From NCBI GenBank assembly GCA_947303395.1, contig CAMYYD010000002.1, forward strand, positions 80,142-144,141: a stretch of 64,000 nt of DNA. Reading direction: 5' to 3'. The notes beneath the pieces were generated by a model. It ran no database searches. It saw only the letters and a list, made by a program, of their open reading frames with translations, and was not told where the DNA came from. A program made the translations under genes and the position numbers. The stretch comes from an uncultured Bacteroidales bacterium (GTDB lineage Bacteria; Bacteroidota; Bacteroidia; Bacteroidales; F082). Positions 11,001-18,926 of this stretch are shown here, one piece after another (within the stretch, counting starts at the first letter, position 1; each line of letters opens with the position of its first letter).

Positions 11001-13071
11001 AACCATGCTGTGTATAGGTATATAATGTGTCTCTATAAATATAACTTTGCTGATCAATACTATAATTTCCATAAGGGAAATACTGAACTGGCGGTGTATA
11101 GGTTGCAAATCCATCATGAGAATATGTCTGATTTGAGCAGATGGTATCTCTCACAATCGTATCTTCTACCGGCCAAATATTCAGATTTCTAATTGCCCAA
11201 CTGTCACAACCACTGAACATTTCCGGATAATGTACTGTATCTTGATAATGTCCTACATCTACATGTTCAGGGAATGTCGCATAACCACCCATTGCGGCAT
11301 AATAAATATGGTTATTAATAGCATCGCCATAACATGCGTTAAAACTTAGTGTTTCATTGTTATACGGCAACACTCCAAGATGAATTACAACAATACTGTC
11401 ACAACCTTGTGTTGTATGAAGACCCCACAATGTATCATAAATCTCTCCAGGATTGTTTTCATCCGGAACGAGATCAAAACCATGGAAATCATAAATCGCT
11501 TCATTAACACAAAGTGCCGTTTGACCTAATTCCGAATAAAGCAAATCACTGATATCATTTACATTGTCAAGAGTCCATGCAGGATTCACATTGATCGAAA
11601 CAATTACCAAACTGTCACATCCTGTCGGTGCGCCAAACCTTATCGTATCATTACTAATTGACTCTGCACCAACAGTGTAAGTCTTTGACAATGAACCACC
11701 ATAATACACATTAAAAACATCTCCCTGACATTTTGTAACATTTACAAAACGTTTCGGATTCTCTGATGTATTCAAATGAACTATGACAGTACTATCACAT
11801 CCCAAACCGCTATGAAGATTAAACGTGTATTCATGAGCTCCAATCATTGGATTATTGATGCTGATACTGTCATCATGATATCCGTCCGCCTCACATACAT
11901 CAGCATAAACATGTTTTACAAGATCATTTACAACATAGAGTTGCAGAATAGTTGTCGCCACATTGTCACAATTTCCGGCTTCAACCAAAGTGTTCACAAA
12001 GACATTGTCACCCAACGTCAAATCCGTTACCGGGATATTGTAATTACTGTAAGTGTATGGTTGTGAAGCACATGTGGTATCAACAAGGATATGTGTACCT
12101 GGTGTCACAGAGTATTTTACAATATGAGCCATCAAATCACATTGGCATCCAGTGAACGATGTAAGATGGCATGTGACACGAAGTCCGTTGTCAGGAATAT
12201 CGTACGTTGCTGTTCGATCTGATCCGCCTGCTCCAGACCAAGTGTATGTATCAAAACCATATGGAGCCGACAATGTCACTACATCATCATTCGTACAATC
12301 AGCCACCAAACTGTTATTCACACATTGTGCTGTAAAATATGTATAAGCGTAATGAGAACCGTCAAAACAATCTTTTGTGGTAAAATTAACCTTCACTTGA
12401 TGTCCTGCATATGGTGACAAATCGATACCGATAGCTGTCCAGTCTCTCCATCTCACAGTATGACCCACCCACTGGTATTGTCCTGCACTTTGAACATAAT
12501 CCCATCTAACATACTGATAATCATGAAAACCTTCGATACCACCAAATGCCGAAACCTCATATTCTGCACAATCGTCCAACGAGTTATCAGCCAAATCACT
12601 GATTTTCACGCCAAACAAAGGCTTGTGATTCTGAGTATGTCCACCCGGATCTTCAAAAACCACTGCAAAATTCAAAAGCAAAAGAGAATTGGTCTCATCT
12701 ACATCAAACACATAATCGATAGCATTTGAAGGGTAAATGCCGCTCGCCGTGTTTGGAAGTCCATTTGTATAACCTGAAACCAATGTATCACCAAGTTGGA
12801 ATACGGTATATGTGTCTTCATCAGGGAAAATATTCAACAAACCGCCAGTTCTGTCATCAGTAGGACTAGGCTCTCCCTCTTGTCTTGTCAATAAAATATG
12901 AGCACTTTGCGGACTAGCGCCCTGCACTGCCTTAGGATTACTATACGAACCGTGCCAAAGCGTAACTCCTTCACCACCAAGCCTCATGAAGTCAAATGTC
13001 TCCTGCGCAAATAACAAATTTGGCAACAAAATCAACAATGCAATAATTGAAATTCGATATATATTCTTCAT
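5065..13071 (-). CDS. Giant T9SS-exported two-cysteine repeat protein, cassette A
   Basis: 2668 residues. A signal peptide ends about residue 22 (...LLFAQ). An N-terminal domain of about 300 residues follows. About 38 tandem repeats of 54-60 residues run from about residue 325 to 2493; the consensus features are DTICxGEDY, GFNI, a DTL strand, GCDS and LxLTVNP. An Ig/PKD-like domain (about 2494-2585, with GTYTLRVIAEN) and a T9SS type A sorting domain (about 2587-2668: VYPNPTNG, GLYGQKV, LPRGSYILLIET) close the protein. It is probably a long surface fibre or adhesin exported through the outer membrane by T9SS. Repeats 17-19 and 20-22 form a duplicated three-repeat block. Exactly three repeats lack the first Cys and exactly three lack the second, always in adjacent pairs. 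First gene of cassette A. The ligand is unknown. Confidence 0.92.
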   Translation of the reverse strand: MKNIYRISIIALLILLPNLLFAQETFDFMRLGGEGVTLWHGSYSNPKAVQGASPQSAHILLTRQEGEPSPTDDRTGGLLNIFPDEDTYTVFQLGDTLVSGYTNGLPNTASGIYPSNAIDYVFDVDETNSLLLLNFAVVFEDPGGHTQNHKPLFGVKISDLADNSLDDCAEYEVSAFGGIEGFHDYQYVRWDYVQSAGQYQWVGHTVRWRDWTAIGIDLSPYAGHQVKVNFTTKDCFDGSHYAYTYFTAQCVNNSLVADCTNDDVVTLSAPYGFDTYTWSGAGGSDRTATYDIPDNGLRVTCHLTSFTGCQCDLMAHIVKYSVTPGTHILVDTTCASQPYTYSNYNIPVTDLTLGDNVFVNTLVEAGNCDNVATTILQLYVVNDLVKHVYADVCEADGYHDDSISINNPMIGAHEYTFNLHSGLGCDSTVIVHLNTSENPKRFVNVTKCQGDVFNVYYGGSLSKTYTVGAESISNDTIRFGAPTGCDSLVIVSINVNPAWTLDNVNDISDLLYSELGQTALCVNEAIYDFHGFDLVPDENNPGEIYDTLWGLHTTQGCDSIVVIHLGVLPYNNETLSFNACYGDAINNHIYYAAMGGYATFPEHVDVGHYQDTVHYPEMFSGCDSWAIRNLNIWPVEDTIVRDTICSNQTYSHDGFATYTPPVQYFPYGNYSIDQQSYIYRDTLYTYTQHGCDSTVYLELLVNKAYMMPVYAEICEGEDYINDTLPFFNQIQPALGMMQAEEDLTTALSGCDSIYVLTLNVKEVFRPEINAEICLGDEYNEYNLDTIPVAVGVVRDTFFLTSRFGCDSIVSFEITVHEVYDMIINDTICDNQTYTNGLFHFENQPAGLIDTTLHLTTIHNCDSTVNLRLLVAPTYLIPIVDEICYGQDYHNDSLPFFNKIHPEVGTVNDSKAFVTNVFGCDSIYELSLTVKEVYNTPVTGQICFGERYDLNGFDTIPGQTGLFRDTLFLTSGLMCDSVVPLELMVREVYDYTIVDSVCYGENYTLNGFNIQNPSEGWHIDEYMINPHSQYDCDSIVRLSLKVNEAPYTELRDTVCEGSTYNRYNFTVTNVLAGLHAYEATYPSIYACDSLVRLYLYGNPLLDTTLYDVACVGVPYTNYGFNETVNEIGPHNYQLDLSSVVTGCDSTVYLHLDVYDGYVTNILDSICLGDVYNQNGFNLTPMYPTTLYQTLPLQSQYGCDSIVNLTLKVYSGGYQAYQEVVCWNDTYTEHGFNINVAETFPNLTTPASYNIYNDTSSYNIHGCLDNVSVYLTVNPLSVVDVYGEVCEGDVYDGYNFHIENNVAGTYVYDTMMMSERYGCDSTTYLHLTVHPVYDTTFTEYIGLNQDYHGHGFDVIQPGEGIHDYDTLYYTIHGCDSVVRLNLNVFPTQYFTVHDSICEGEDYTVYPGFEMYTPAVGSYEDTLIYYDQNQVPTLVYFWTLDVNPIFEVHLYDEICEGQDYDNDVNHFQISASALGVGNNDFDVLGASIHGCDSTTYLHLTVNPIYDTLFTEYIGIGDDFHGHGFDVIQPSAGMHHIDTLYYTIMGCDSVVRLNLDVFDTQFVTVHDSICEGEDYTVYPGYEFYSPAVGSYDSTLVYYDEHQVVSEVYYLTLDVNPVYNYTFYDTICDNQSYIENNFSYITPAAGHYDETQSLTTIHGCDSIVNLSLEVYPTFATHATDSVCYGDVYVGPGFVINSATLGVGRHQDTTVLQSIHSCDSVIYLDLTVLPVYDSVIVDTICYKEDYTSYGFNIIQPAMGDTYDTLFLSTINSCDSTIYLELHVKPRHDTIIDVAICHGEDYIDNGFEYIQPEVGTVRDTVWLTNMYGCDSAVMLDLKVYPTFDRVVVESICEGEDYNGNGFHIVAPSLGLHLDTLTFVSSHGCDSVVSLNLMVYPKFETVFDVEIVSGDDYIDNGFSYIQPRVGIYHDSLLYNSEHGCDSMVKLNLTVMPEPEVFIEDTVCQGVDYLLEGFVVLHGEPGIVHDTLFLTNMFGGDSTVYLTLTRLPEYDTVFTEFICYGEDYTEHGFNYIKPAVGTYIDTLRYETVLGCDSTTYLNLTVYPLMDSLVVAEICEGDDYIDNEFTVIQPSVGVYRDTLLVGDDDGCTMYYLELTVNPINYTFLMPQICEGNNYTSNGFNIIQPTAGMVYDTLFLTNDYGCDSTVYLSLTVNPIYNTYYTDSICFGEDYENYGFTILHPAVGVIEESYVLSTMNGCDSTFYLTLTVNPVHDTLISAQICYGDSYDDNGFNYINPEVGVYYDTLSLNNIYGCDSIVSLQLTVNPVFDTLFVDEICQGDDYTLHGFEVIQPAAGTYYDTLYLTTVNGCDSLVYLDLTINPKFTAYFEGELCYGENYVANGFNIIKPEVGVHHDSLNLTTIHGCDSTLYLTLTVNPVYETWYDAEICYGEDYSGYGFEFIHPTVGLHRDTLFYQTVNGCDSLICMKLRVWPLYNRQISATICNGEDYDEYGFHFVNPPVGVTRDTLFLHSIHGCDSIVRLVLNVLPVFDFGDSEINGYQNVYVSTNLQTGRYKYTIDPITYCNEYRWEVIGTDDWIVEPEGNTCYVVVTTPGTYTLRVIAENSCSYTDREIEITGRFYGVDEYEMIDADVYPNPTNGVIMIESEGIVKATVLGLYGQKVKCDSFEGEDKVRMDVSELPRGSYILLIETNSGRIFKNIIIER
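5601..12100 (-). repeat. Tandem coding repeats of about 165 bp (about 38 units)
   Basis: This is the array inside the giant cassette A gene. Most units are 55 codons. The downstream (C-terminal) units, about 5601-8235, are the most regular, while the units near the N-terminus are longer and more divergent. The first boundary is approximate because the first unit is degenerate. Confidence 0.85.
8236..9252 (-). repeat. Duplicated three-repeat super-unit (repeats 17-19 and 20-22)
   Basis: Residues 1274-1441 and 1442-1612 of the giant protein align as two consecutive blocks of three repeats. Both blocks contain the same unusual features: a second repeat with TEYIG in place of the first Cys motif followed by HGHGFDVIQP, and a third repeat starting TQ, with DSICEGEDYTVYPG and no GCDS. 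This points to a block duplication of about 500 bp after those features had arisen. Confidence 0.85.
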
Positions 13072-13099
13072 AACAAAAAATTTACACTTATATAATTTA

Positions 13100-13107
13100 C
13101 AAAAATA
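13100..13107 (-). promoter_or_regulatory. -7 box upstream of cassette A
   Basis: The minus strand reads TATTTTTG, about 29 bp upstream of the start codon of the giant repeat gene. No clear TTG -33 element is seen in the AT-only sequence upstream. Together with the terminator at 13169-13208, it suggests that cassette A has its own transcript. Confidence 0.5.
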
Positions 13108-13168
13108 GTATATTTATTTATATAAATATAAATAAAAGCAAAAAAAATTTAACTAATCAACAAAAAAG

Positions 13169-13208
13169 AAACAGGGCGTGTTGTTTTTCAAAACAACACG
13201 CCCTGTTT
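13169..13208 (-). terminator. Strong intrinsic terminator after cassette B
   Basis: The arms 13169-13187 and 13190-13208 are a perfect 19-bp inverted repeat with a 2-nt centre and a GC-rich core (CAGGGCGTG). It is followed on the minus strand by an A/T-rich tract. It separates cassette B from cassette A. Being perfectly symmetrical, it could work from either side, but both neighbours run on the minus strand. Confidence 0.85.
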
Positions 13209-13227
13209 TCTTAATTCTTAAGCCTTT

Positions 13228-14019
13228 TTACCACGACCTTCTCTTGCCAAAGTAACTGCACATATCTCCTTTTTTGTAGAATGGCATTCCAACACTAATC
13301 ATCACCTCAAAGCTCCTGTTAAATCTCTTATCTGTCACATTGTAAGCGTGCACATTCGACGCGTGGACCATATCATCCAGCTCGCGCTGAGAATATGTGT
13401 TCAACAAACCGTGATTATATGCGCCTTCTATCTTGATATACAAGAATCTCTTATCCAAGTTGATGTCGAATCTGAAACCAATTCCAGCCATCACACTCAC
13501 ATCATAACTGTTAATGTTTGCGTCGCCAATCTCTATCTCGCTGTTTCCCATATCTCCATCAGGCTGATCCAAGTTTATCTTTCCGCCTATCACATAGCTG
13601 AAGTCTGGACCGAAAAACACATACGGTTTGAACACGTTGCTAGCCACCCAGTAAAACTGCAGCGGAATACGCAAATCTATCGACCTCGAATTCAATCGGT
13701 AGTCGGTCTGATAACCCTCCCACTTGTATGACACCGTGGTTCCCCTCTGCATGAACATGATCTCCGGCGAAACTGAGAAAAACTTCGCCACCGGCAATTC
13801 CACATATATTCCGCCCACCGGATTTATCACCGAAGTACGGCTTAAATCTTTAAGTTGCTCGTTAGTAAACTCCATCACCGCATCAACAGCACCAACCTTC
13901 ACACCCATCGACACTCTCCTCGACACCATAACTCTGCGGTCGTTGTACATCCTTATCTGGCCAAGCATCTCCATGCTCATAGCCAGTAATATGATTGATA
14001 GTATTATTGTTCTTCTCAT
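13228..14019 (-). CDS. Outer-membrane beta-barrel protein, cassette B
   Basis: About 263 residues. Signal peptide MRRTIILSIILLAMSMEMLGQ, then a beta-barrel pattern. It is nearly identical over long blocks to the barrel of cassette A (3579-4376), for example VGGIYVELPVAKFFSVSPEI, SRSIDLRIPLQFYWVASN and FKPYVFFGPDFSYV. This gene pair is far more alike than the lipoprotein pair or the repeat proteins, so selection or gene conversion may keep the barrels alike. The ATG at 14019 is preferred; an upstream ATG at 14037 overlaps the lipoprotein stop in the same way as in cassette A. Confidence 0.85.
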   Translation of the reverse strand: MRRTIILSIILLAMSMEMLGQIRMYNDRRVMVSRRVSMGVKVGAVDAVMEFTNEQLKDLSRTSVINPVGGIYVELPVAKFFSVSPEIMFMQRGTTVSYKWEGYQTDYRLNSRSIDLRIPLQFYWVASNVFKPYVFFGPDFSYVIGGKINLDQPDGDMGNSEIEIGDANINSYDVSVMAGIGFRFDINLDKRFLYIKIEGAYNHGLLNTYSQRELDDMVHASNVHAYNVTDKRFNRSFEVMISVGMPFYKKGDMCSYFGKRRSW

Positions 14020-14033
14020 CACTGTTTCGTTTC

Positions 14034-14681
14034 TCATTCGTTATACCAATCTTTCCTCTCAGCCAATCCGTTATTGCTTCCATCCTCATAAATAAAGAAT
14101 GTTCCGACAGGATACGTCTCAATTACACCATGAGAATCATCCTGTACATCCATAATAATATTGGCATATTTCAAATACTTGATTCCATCCTCACTAACAC
14201 GACCGCTATAAATGATTCCACGCTTCATCTTCACTTCATAAATGCCATAGTCAAACAACTTGTCCTCAACGTAATATGCGGTAAAACGGTCATCTTTACC
14301 CATCACATAAATAGTATCAACAGAAGTTATAAACTCCTCATAATGTTTGAATTTAGCGATTCTGTTGTTCTGACTTTCAAATTTCAGATAAACATTAGGT
14401 TCTTGAATATCAAGCGGCCACACCGTCTTGCTCAATGACGAATATACTCTCTTTTTCGGAGCCATGACAAACTCTCCCTCTACATTTGGCGGAATATTTC
14501 CTTTCTGAACACCGAACCTGCTGTCAAATTCATTTATCAAATCTGACGGAATAACCTTTATTATCTCGTTAAAATACTCTTCCTCGCCAAGTATTACAAT
14601 AGTAGTGTCATCATTCTTTGTACAGCCAGCCATCATAACAGCCGCAACTGCCATCAGTATCAATAACTTAATTGTATTCAT
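14034..14681 (-). CDS. Cassette B lipoprotein of unknown function
   Basis: 215 residues, lipobox MAGC followed by TKNDDTT, as in the cassette A paralogue (TKNNDTT). No recognised domain. The frame extends to an ATG at 14699 that overlaps the upstream stop (ATGA). I chose the ATG at 14681 because the sequence GATAATCGGA just before it is also found before the cassette A start, where it is non-coding, and because it gives a cleaner signal peptide. Likely tethered to the outer membrane and partnered with its neighbours; this is inferred from context only. Confidence 0.83.
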   Translation of the reverse strand: MNTIKLLILMAVAAVMMAGCTKNDDTTIVILGEEEYFNEIIKVIPSDLINEFDSRFGVQKGNIPPNVEGEFVMAPKKRVYSSLSKTVWPLDIQEPNVYLKFESQNNRIAKFKHYEEFITSVDTIYVMGKDDRFTAYYVEDKLFDYGIYEVKMKRGIIYSGRVSEDGIKYLKYANIIMDVQDDSHGVIETYPVGTFFIYEDGSNNGLAERKDWYNE

Positions 14682-14695
14682 AACCTTTCCGATTA

Positions 14696-16789
14696 TCATT
14701 CTACTATAATTTGTTTGTACACGTTTCCTTTTCTTGTCTCTATCAAAATCATGTACATTCCTCGTGACAAATCGCTTACGTCAACGACCACTCTATCAAT
14801 CATTTCGTAGTCTTGACTCTTCACTTTCTGACCATATACACCAATGATTGTTGTCCTTAGAATCTCTTCCGACTCAACAATCAAAGCATCATTCACAGGA
14901 TTTGGATAAACGTTAGCATTAATGCTCTCATTATCATCAACTCCATAGAATCGGCCTGTAATTCTTATTTCACGATACGTTGTGTCACAATAGTTTTCAG
15001 CCGAGATTCTCAGAGTATACTCTCCAGCACTCCTGACCAAAACTCTGCATGTGCGACCATCTGGGATCATTGTCCAATCTGTCGGTTCAACAAACTCCCA
15101 CCTGAACTCATCCCAATAATCCAACGAATCTATTCTATAGTCATACCATCCGGTCTGGAAATCTGTCTGAGCATATACATACATACTTCCTATTATATCG
15201 CTATCACCGAAATCCAATCTCGGAATAACTGTAAGTTTCAGATATAAAACACTATCACAACTATGTGTTGTGGTCAAATGCAATGTTTCAAATGTCTCTC
15301 CGACAGGCGGATTAACAATATTGAATTCATGGAGTGTATAGCTTTCTCCATGACAAATAGTGTCAACAATGTTGGTTTCGAACAACGGATTAACCAGAAG
15401 TCTCATACGAACAATACTATCACAACCGTGTACAGTCTGTAAATACAATGTATCGTAATTATATCCTAAAGGTGGTTGGATAAATGTAAATCCATATCCG
15501 TGATAATCCTCACCATCACATATCTCCGCCTCATATAAATCATTATAAACCGGATAAACATTCAAAGCCAGATAAACTATACTGTCACAACCATGTTTAC
15601 TCTGCAAGAACAACGTATCCCTCAGCAATCCCGTCTGCGGATGTATAATATTGAAACCGTGTTCCACATAATTCTCGCCATAGCAAATCTCACCCGTGAA
15701 ATATGTGTCAAATTTATCCCAAACTTGCAGTTCCAAATATATCAAACTGTCACATCCGTACATAGATTCTAAATACAATGTGTCATAAATAAGACCTTCT
15801 TCAGTTGCCTGGATGTTAAATCCATGTTGATTATATGTCTCTCCCGCACAAATTGTATCAACAAACGATTGACTATATAAAGGAGCTACCGTCAATGTCA
15901 GGCAAACAGTACTGTCACAACCTTGATACGACAAACGATGCAACGTATCATGCATCACACCAAGTGGCGGTTGTATAACGACAAAACCATTTTGGAAATA
16001 ATCCTCTCCATAACATATAGCATCATTAATATTTATTACCTGATTCGGATTAACAGTAAGCACAAGATGAACAATACTATCACAGCCATTTGCTCCAGTA
16101 TCACTATGGGTTTGGGTCACCACTCCGACACTAGGCTGAGTTATTTCAAAACCATAGCCCTCATAATCCTCACCTTCACAAATTGAATCATAAATGTATA
16201 TGTTATACCATGGCTTAACAGTAAGTTCCAGATATGTCATATCCGAACACCCCTGTGGCGTTTGACTTGATATTGTGTCATAATAGATTCCCGCAGGTGG
16301 CTGATTTACAACGAATCCGTGTCCGCTATAATTGTTGCCCTGACATATTGTATCATAGAAAGTCGTATCAAGCACTGGATTTACGGTAAGTTCCAGTCGC
16401 ACAATACTATCACATGAATGGGAGTTTACAAGTATTAAAGAATCATTCAACACTCCGACTTCAGGATTTATGATATTAAAACCGTTTTCGGTATAATCCT
16501 CTCCTTCACAAATCTGGGCCTGAATAAAAGACTCGGTCTTTGCGTATGCGTAAAGATACAAATAAACCGTACTGTCGTTAAACGAGAAATGTAACATGTA
16601 AGTACTGGAACCGACAGGAATGCTATCGATGTCAAAACCATATTGTCCGTACGTACCACCTTCACAAACAGTGTCGTAAAGATACACCGTTGACAACAGA
16701 CCTCTGTCCGAATCTTTTAAATTACTAATCTGCGCAAAAGATGTTATTGACAGTAATAAAAAGACAACAATATTTAAAATCTTTTTCAT
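14696..16789 (-). CDS. T9SS-exported two-cysteine repeat protein, cassette B
   Basis: 697 residues. Signal peptide (ends ...SITSFAQ), nine repeats of about 55 residues (about 29-523), an Ig-like domain (about 524-612) and a T9SS type A sorting domain (about 616-697: NVYPNPVND, GVYGQKV, LSRGMYMILIET). The repeats are of the same family as the giant protein (ICEGEDY...GCDS...LTVNP). The last three repeats match the last three of the cassette A protein one for one, so the two genes are duplicates whose arrays changed length upstream of that point. The first repeat keeps Cys42 but has FNDS where GCDS is expected. Repeat 3 has GCSD. First gene of cassette B. Confidence 0.92.
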   Translation of the reverse strand: MKKILNIVVFLLLSITSFAQISNLKDSDRGLLSTVYLYDTVCEGGTYGQYGFDIDSIPVGSSTYMLHFSFNDSTVYLYLYAYAKTESFIQAQICEGEDYTENGFNIINPEVGVLNDSLILVNSHSCDSIVRLELTVNPVLDTTFYDTICQGNNYSGHGFVVNQPPAGIYYDTISSQTPQGCSDMTYLELTVKPWYNIYIYDSICEGEDYEGYGFEITQPSVGVVTQTHSDTGANGCDSIVHLVLTVNPNQVININDAICYGEDYFQNGFVVIQPPLGVMHDTLHRLSYQGCDSTVCLTLTVAPLYSQSFVDTICAGETYNQHGFNIQATEEGLIYDTLYLESMYGCDSLIYLELQVWDKFDTYFTGEICYGENYVEHGFNIIHPQTGLLRDTLFLQSKHGCDSIVYLALNVYPVYNDLYEAEICDGEDYHGYGFTFIQPPLGYNYDTLYLQTVHGCDSIVRMRLLVNPLFETNIVDTICHGESYTLHEFNIVNPPVGETFETLHLTTTHSCDSVLYLKLTVIPRLDFGDSDIIGSMYVYAQTDFQTGWYDYRIDSLDYWDEFRWEFVEPTDWTMIPDGRTCRVLVRSAGEYTLRISAENYCDTTYREIRITGRFYGVDDNESINANVYPNPVNDALIVESEEILRTTIIGVYGQKVKSQDYEMIDRVVVDVSDLSRGMYMILIETRKGNVYKQIIVE

Positions 16790-16850
16790 ATTATCACTTA
16801 TTATACAACGGATTTTACACCAAATCGTATTTGCATATTTATATACGTTG

Positions 16851-16858
16851 CAAAGATA
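16851..16858 (-). promoter_or_regulatory. -7 box upstream of cassette B
   Basis: The minus strand reads TATCTTTG, 62 bp upstream of the cassette B repeat gene. It matches TAnnTTTG. It is divergent from the recQ promoter, whose -33 element begins 43 bp away. Confidence 0.5.
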
Positions 16859-16900
16859 ATACTATTTTTCATTCGTTTTCATTTTTTATTTAAAAAAATC

Positions 16901-16930
16901 TTGCAAATATTGAAAAATTTGCTATTTTTG
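16901..16930 (+). promoter_or_regulatory. Bacteroidota-type promoter of recQ
   Basis: TTG at 16901-16903 and TATTTTTG at 16923-16930, spacing 19 bp, the canonical arrangement. Transcription would start about 16937, leaving only some 9 nt before the ATG. Confidence 0.7.
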
Positions 16931-16945
16931 CAAAAAAACGCTTAA

Positions 16946-18877
16946 ATGAGTGAACTGACACGTGCTGTTTTGGTCAAATATTGGGGATACCCGTCGTTTC
17001 GCCCAATGCAGGAAGACATAGTCGACTCCGTCATCGAAGGACATGACACTCTTGCCCTACTTCCCACCGGTGGCGGCAAATCGATATGCTTTCAGGTACC
17101 TGCCATGGCGATGGACGGCGTGTGCATTGTGGTCACTCCACTCATCTCACTGATGAAAGATCAGGTTCTTCATCTCAAAAACATCAATATTCCAGCGTCT
17201 GCGATTTATTCAGGCATGCACCCAAACGAAGTGGAAATCGCATACAACAAAGCGGTCTTCGGCAACTTGAAGTTTCTCTATGTTTCACCGGAACGTCTTA
17301 TGACCGATGCATTCATCGAAGCCGTGAAAAAGATGAAGGTCTGCCTGCTCGCCATCGATGAATCGCACTGCATCTCTCAGTGGGGCTATGATTTCCGCCC
17401 ACCTTATTTAAAAATTGCGGAGATCCGTCCTTACATCCCGAACACCCCAGTACTGGCTTTGACAGCAACCGCCACGCCTAAAGTCGTCGAAGACATACAG
17501 TTTCGTCTAGGATTCAAGGAAAGAAACGTTTTTCAGACAAGCTACGAACGTAAAAACGTCACATATAACGTCATCAAAGTTGCTGATAAATATGGACTTA
17601 TGTATCGCCTCTTCATGAAAATGGAGTCAGGAAGCGGTATAGTTTATGTCCGCAGCCGCAAACGCACTAAAGTAATCGCCGACTGGCTACAATCCGTAGG
17701 TATCAGCGCCACATATTACCACGCAGGCATCGACGCCAAGACACGCGATGAGCGCCAAAAAATGTGGATGGACGGCAAGATTAAAGTTATATCCGCCACC
17801 AATGCCTTCGGAATGGGAATCGACAAGCCTGATGTACGAGTAGTTGTTCATATGGATCTGCCCGACAGTCTTGAAGCTTATTTCCAAGAAGCCGGACGCG
17901 CCGGTCGTGACCTCAAGCCATCAGAGGCTTTCCTGCTGGTTTCAGAAAGCGATATCAAACAGCTGAAAGACAACCTTCAACAATCTTATCCCGAACTTGA
18001 ACGGATAAAATCCATTTATGACGCAATCGGAAATTATCTTCAGATTCCGGTAGGCGCAGGCAACGGACAATGTTATCCGTTCGACATGACAGAGTTTGCA
18101 AAAAACTACGATTTCTCACTTATCGAAGTGTTTAACTCATTGAAACTCATGGAGCGGGAAGGATTCTTCGCATTGTCGGAAGCCATGGACTCCCCTTCTC
18201 AACTGTTCATCAAGGCAAGCCGTGAAGATCTTTATCGCTTTCAGGTTGAATATGCAGAATTCGACACCATAATAAAGTTTTTGCTAAGAAACTACCCAGG
18301 CGTTCTCTCCGACTTCGTCAAGATCAAAGAAGAACAAATCAGTCACAAACTTGGCATAGATGTCGAAAAAGTGGAACATATTTTACAGAAACTCGACAAA
18401 TTAAACTTCCTGTCTTACATTCCGCGAAGCGACAAACCACAGATTCAATTTCTTACTGAACGCCAGGATACACGACACTTCGCGCTATCCGACGAGGTTT
18501 ACAAAGACAGAAAAGAAGATGCCACAAAACGCGTTCAATCGGTCATCGACTTCGTCAACAATGACGATGAATGCCGTAGCGTCCAGCTTTTAAGATACTT
18601 TGGTGAGAAAATCAAGACAAGATGCGGCAAATGCGACGTGTGCAACATTCGCAACCAAATGAAAATAAACGACGAGGAATACAGAAACATTAGCAACATC
18701 ATACTGGATGAACTGAAAAAACGTGTAGTTCCGCTATACGAAACGCCTTCTCTCGCAAAAAACTATCTTGAGGAAAAAGTGCTTGAAACAGTTCGCTGGA
18801 TGCTCGACAACGGGACCATCGAGCAGGATGAAAACGGAAACCTTAAGGAAAAAGGCCGCCAATGGTCATTATTTTAA
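16946..18877 (+). CDS. recQ: ATP-dependent DNA helicase RecQ
   Basis: 643 residues. Superfamily 2 helicase with motif I TGGGKSICFQVPA, motif II DESH (followed by CISQWGYDFRP, the RecQ aromatic-rich loop), SATNAFGMGIDKPDVR (motif V) and QEAGRAGRD (motif VI). A zinc-binding region (ECRS...RCGKCDVCN) and winged-helix RQC part follow. I do not see a clear HRDC domain; the C-terminus is short. The enzyme unwinds DNA 3' to 5' in recombinational repair. It starts at an ATG just after a good promoter, is monocistronic, and is divergent from cassette B. Confidence 0.96.
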   Translation: MSELTRAVLVKYWGYPSFRPMQEDIVDSVIEGHDTLALLPTGGGKSICFQVPAMAMDGVCIVVTPLISLMKDQVLHLKNINIPASAIYSGMHPNEVEIAYNKAVFGNLKFLYVSPERLMTDAFIEAVKKMKVCLLAIDESHCISQWGYDFRPPYLKIAEIRPYIPNTPVLALTATATPKVVEDIQFRLGFKERNVFQTSYERKNVTYNVIKVADKYGLMYRLFMKMESGSGIVYVRSRKRTKVIADWLQSVGISATYYHAGIDAKTRDERQKMWMDGKIKVISATNAFGMGIDKPDVRVVVHMDLPDSLEAYFQEAGRAGRDLKPSEAFLLVSESDIKQLKDNLQQSYPELERIKSIYDAIGNYLQIPVGAGNGQCYPFDMTEFAKNYDFSLIEVFNSLKLMEREGFFALSEAMDSPSQLFIKASREDLYRFQVEYAEFDTIIKFLLRNYPGVLSDFVKIKEEQISHKLGIDVEKVEHILQKLDKLNFLSYIPRSDKPQIQFLTERQDTRHFALSDEVYKDRKEDATKRVQSVIDFVNNDDECRSVQLLRYFGEKIKTRCGKCDVCNIRNQMKINDEEYRNISNIILDELKKRVVPLYETPSLAKNYLEEKVLETVRWMLDNGTIEQDENGNLKEKGRQWSLF

Positions 18878-18883
18878 ACAAAA

Positions 18884-18905
18884 AAGGCCGCTGAAAAGCG
18901 GCCTT
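18884..18905 (-). terminator. Terminator between recQ and the HU gene
   Basis: Arms AAGGCCGC (18884-18891) and GCGGCCTT (18898-18905) around a 6-nt loop. The minus strand continues with T6, so it is best suited to end the HU transcript. It may also stop recQ transcripts. Confidence 0.8.
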
Positions 18906-18926
18906 AAGTGTCAATAGTATAACCTA

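Noticed and set aside
5065-13071. The repeat array as a possible CRISPR or minisatellite
   Set aside because: The 165-bp units are in frame, vary in sequence in a protein-like way and have no spacers; this is a coding array.
3579-16789. Duplicated cassette as a mobile element
   Set aside because: No transposase, integrase, tRNA target or terminal repeats at its borders; flanks are ordinary genes with terminators.
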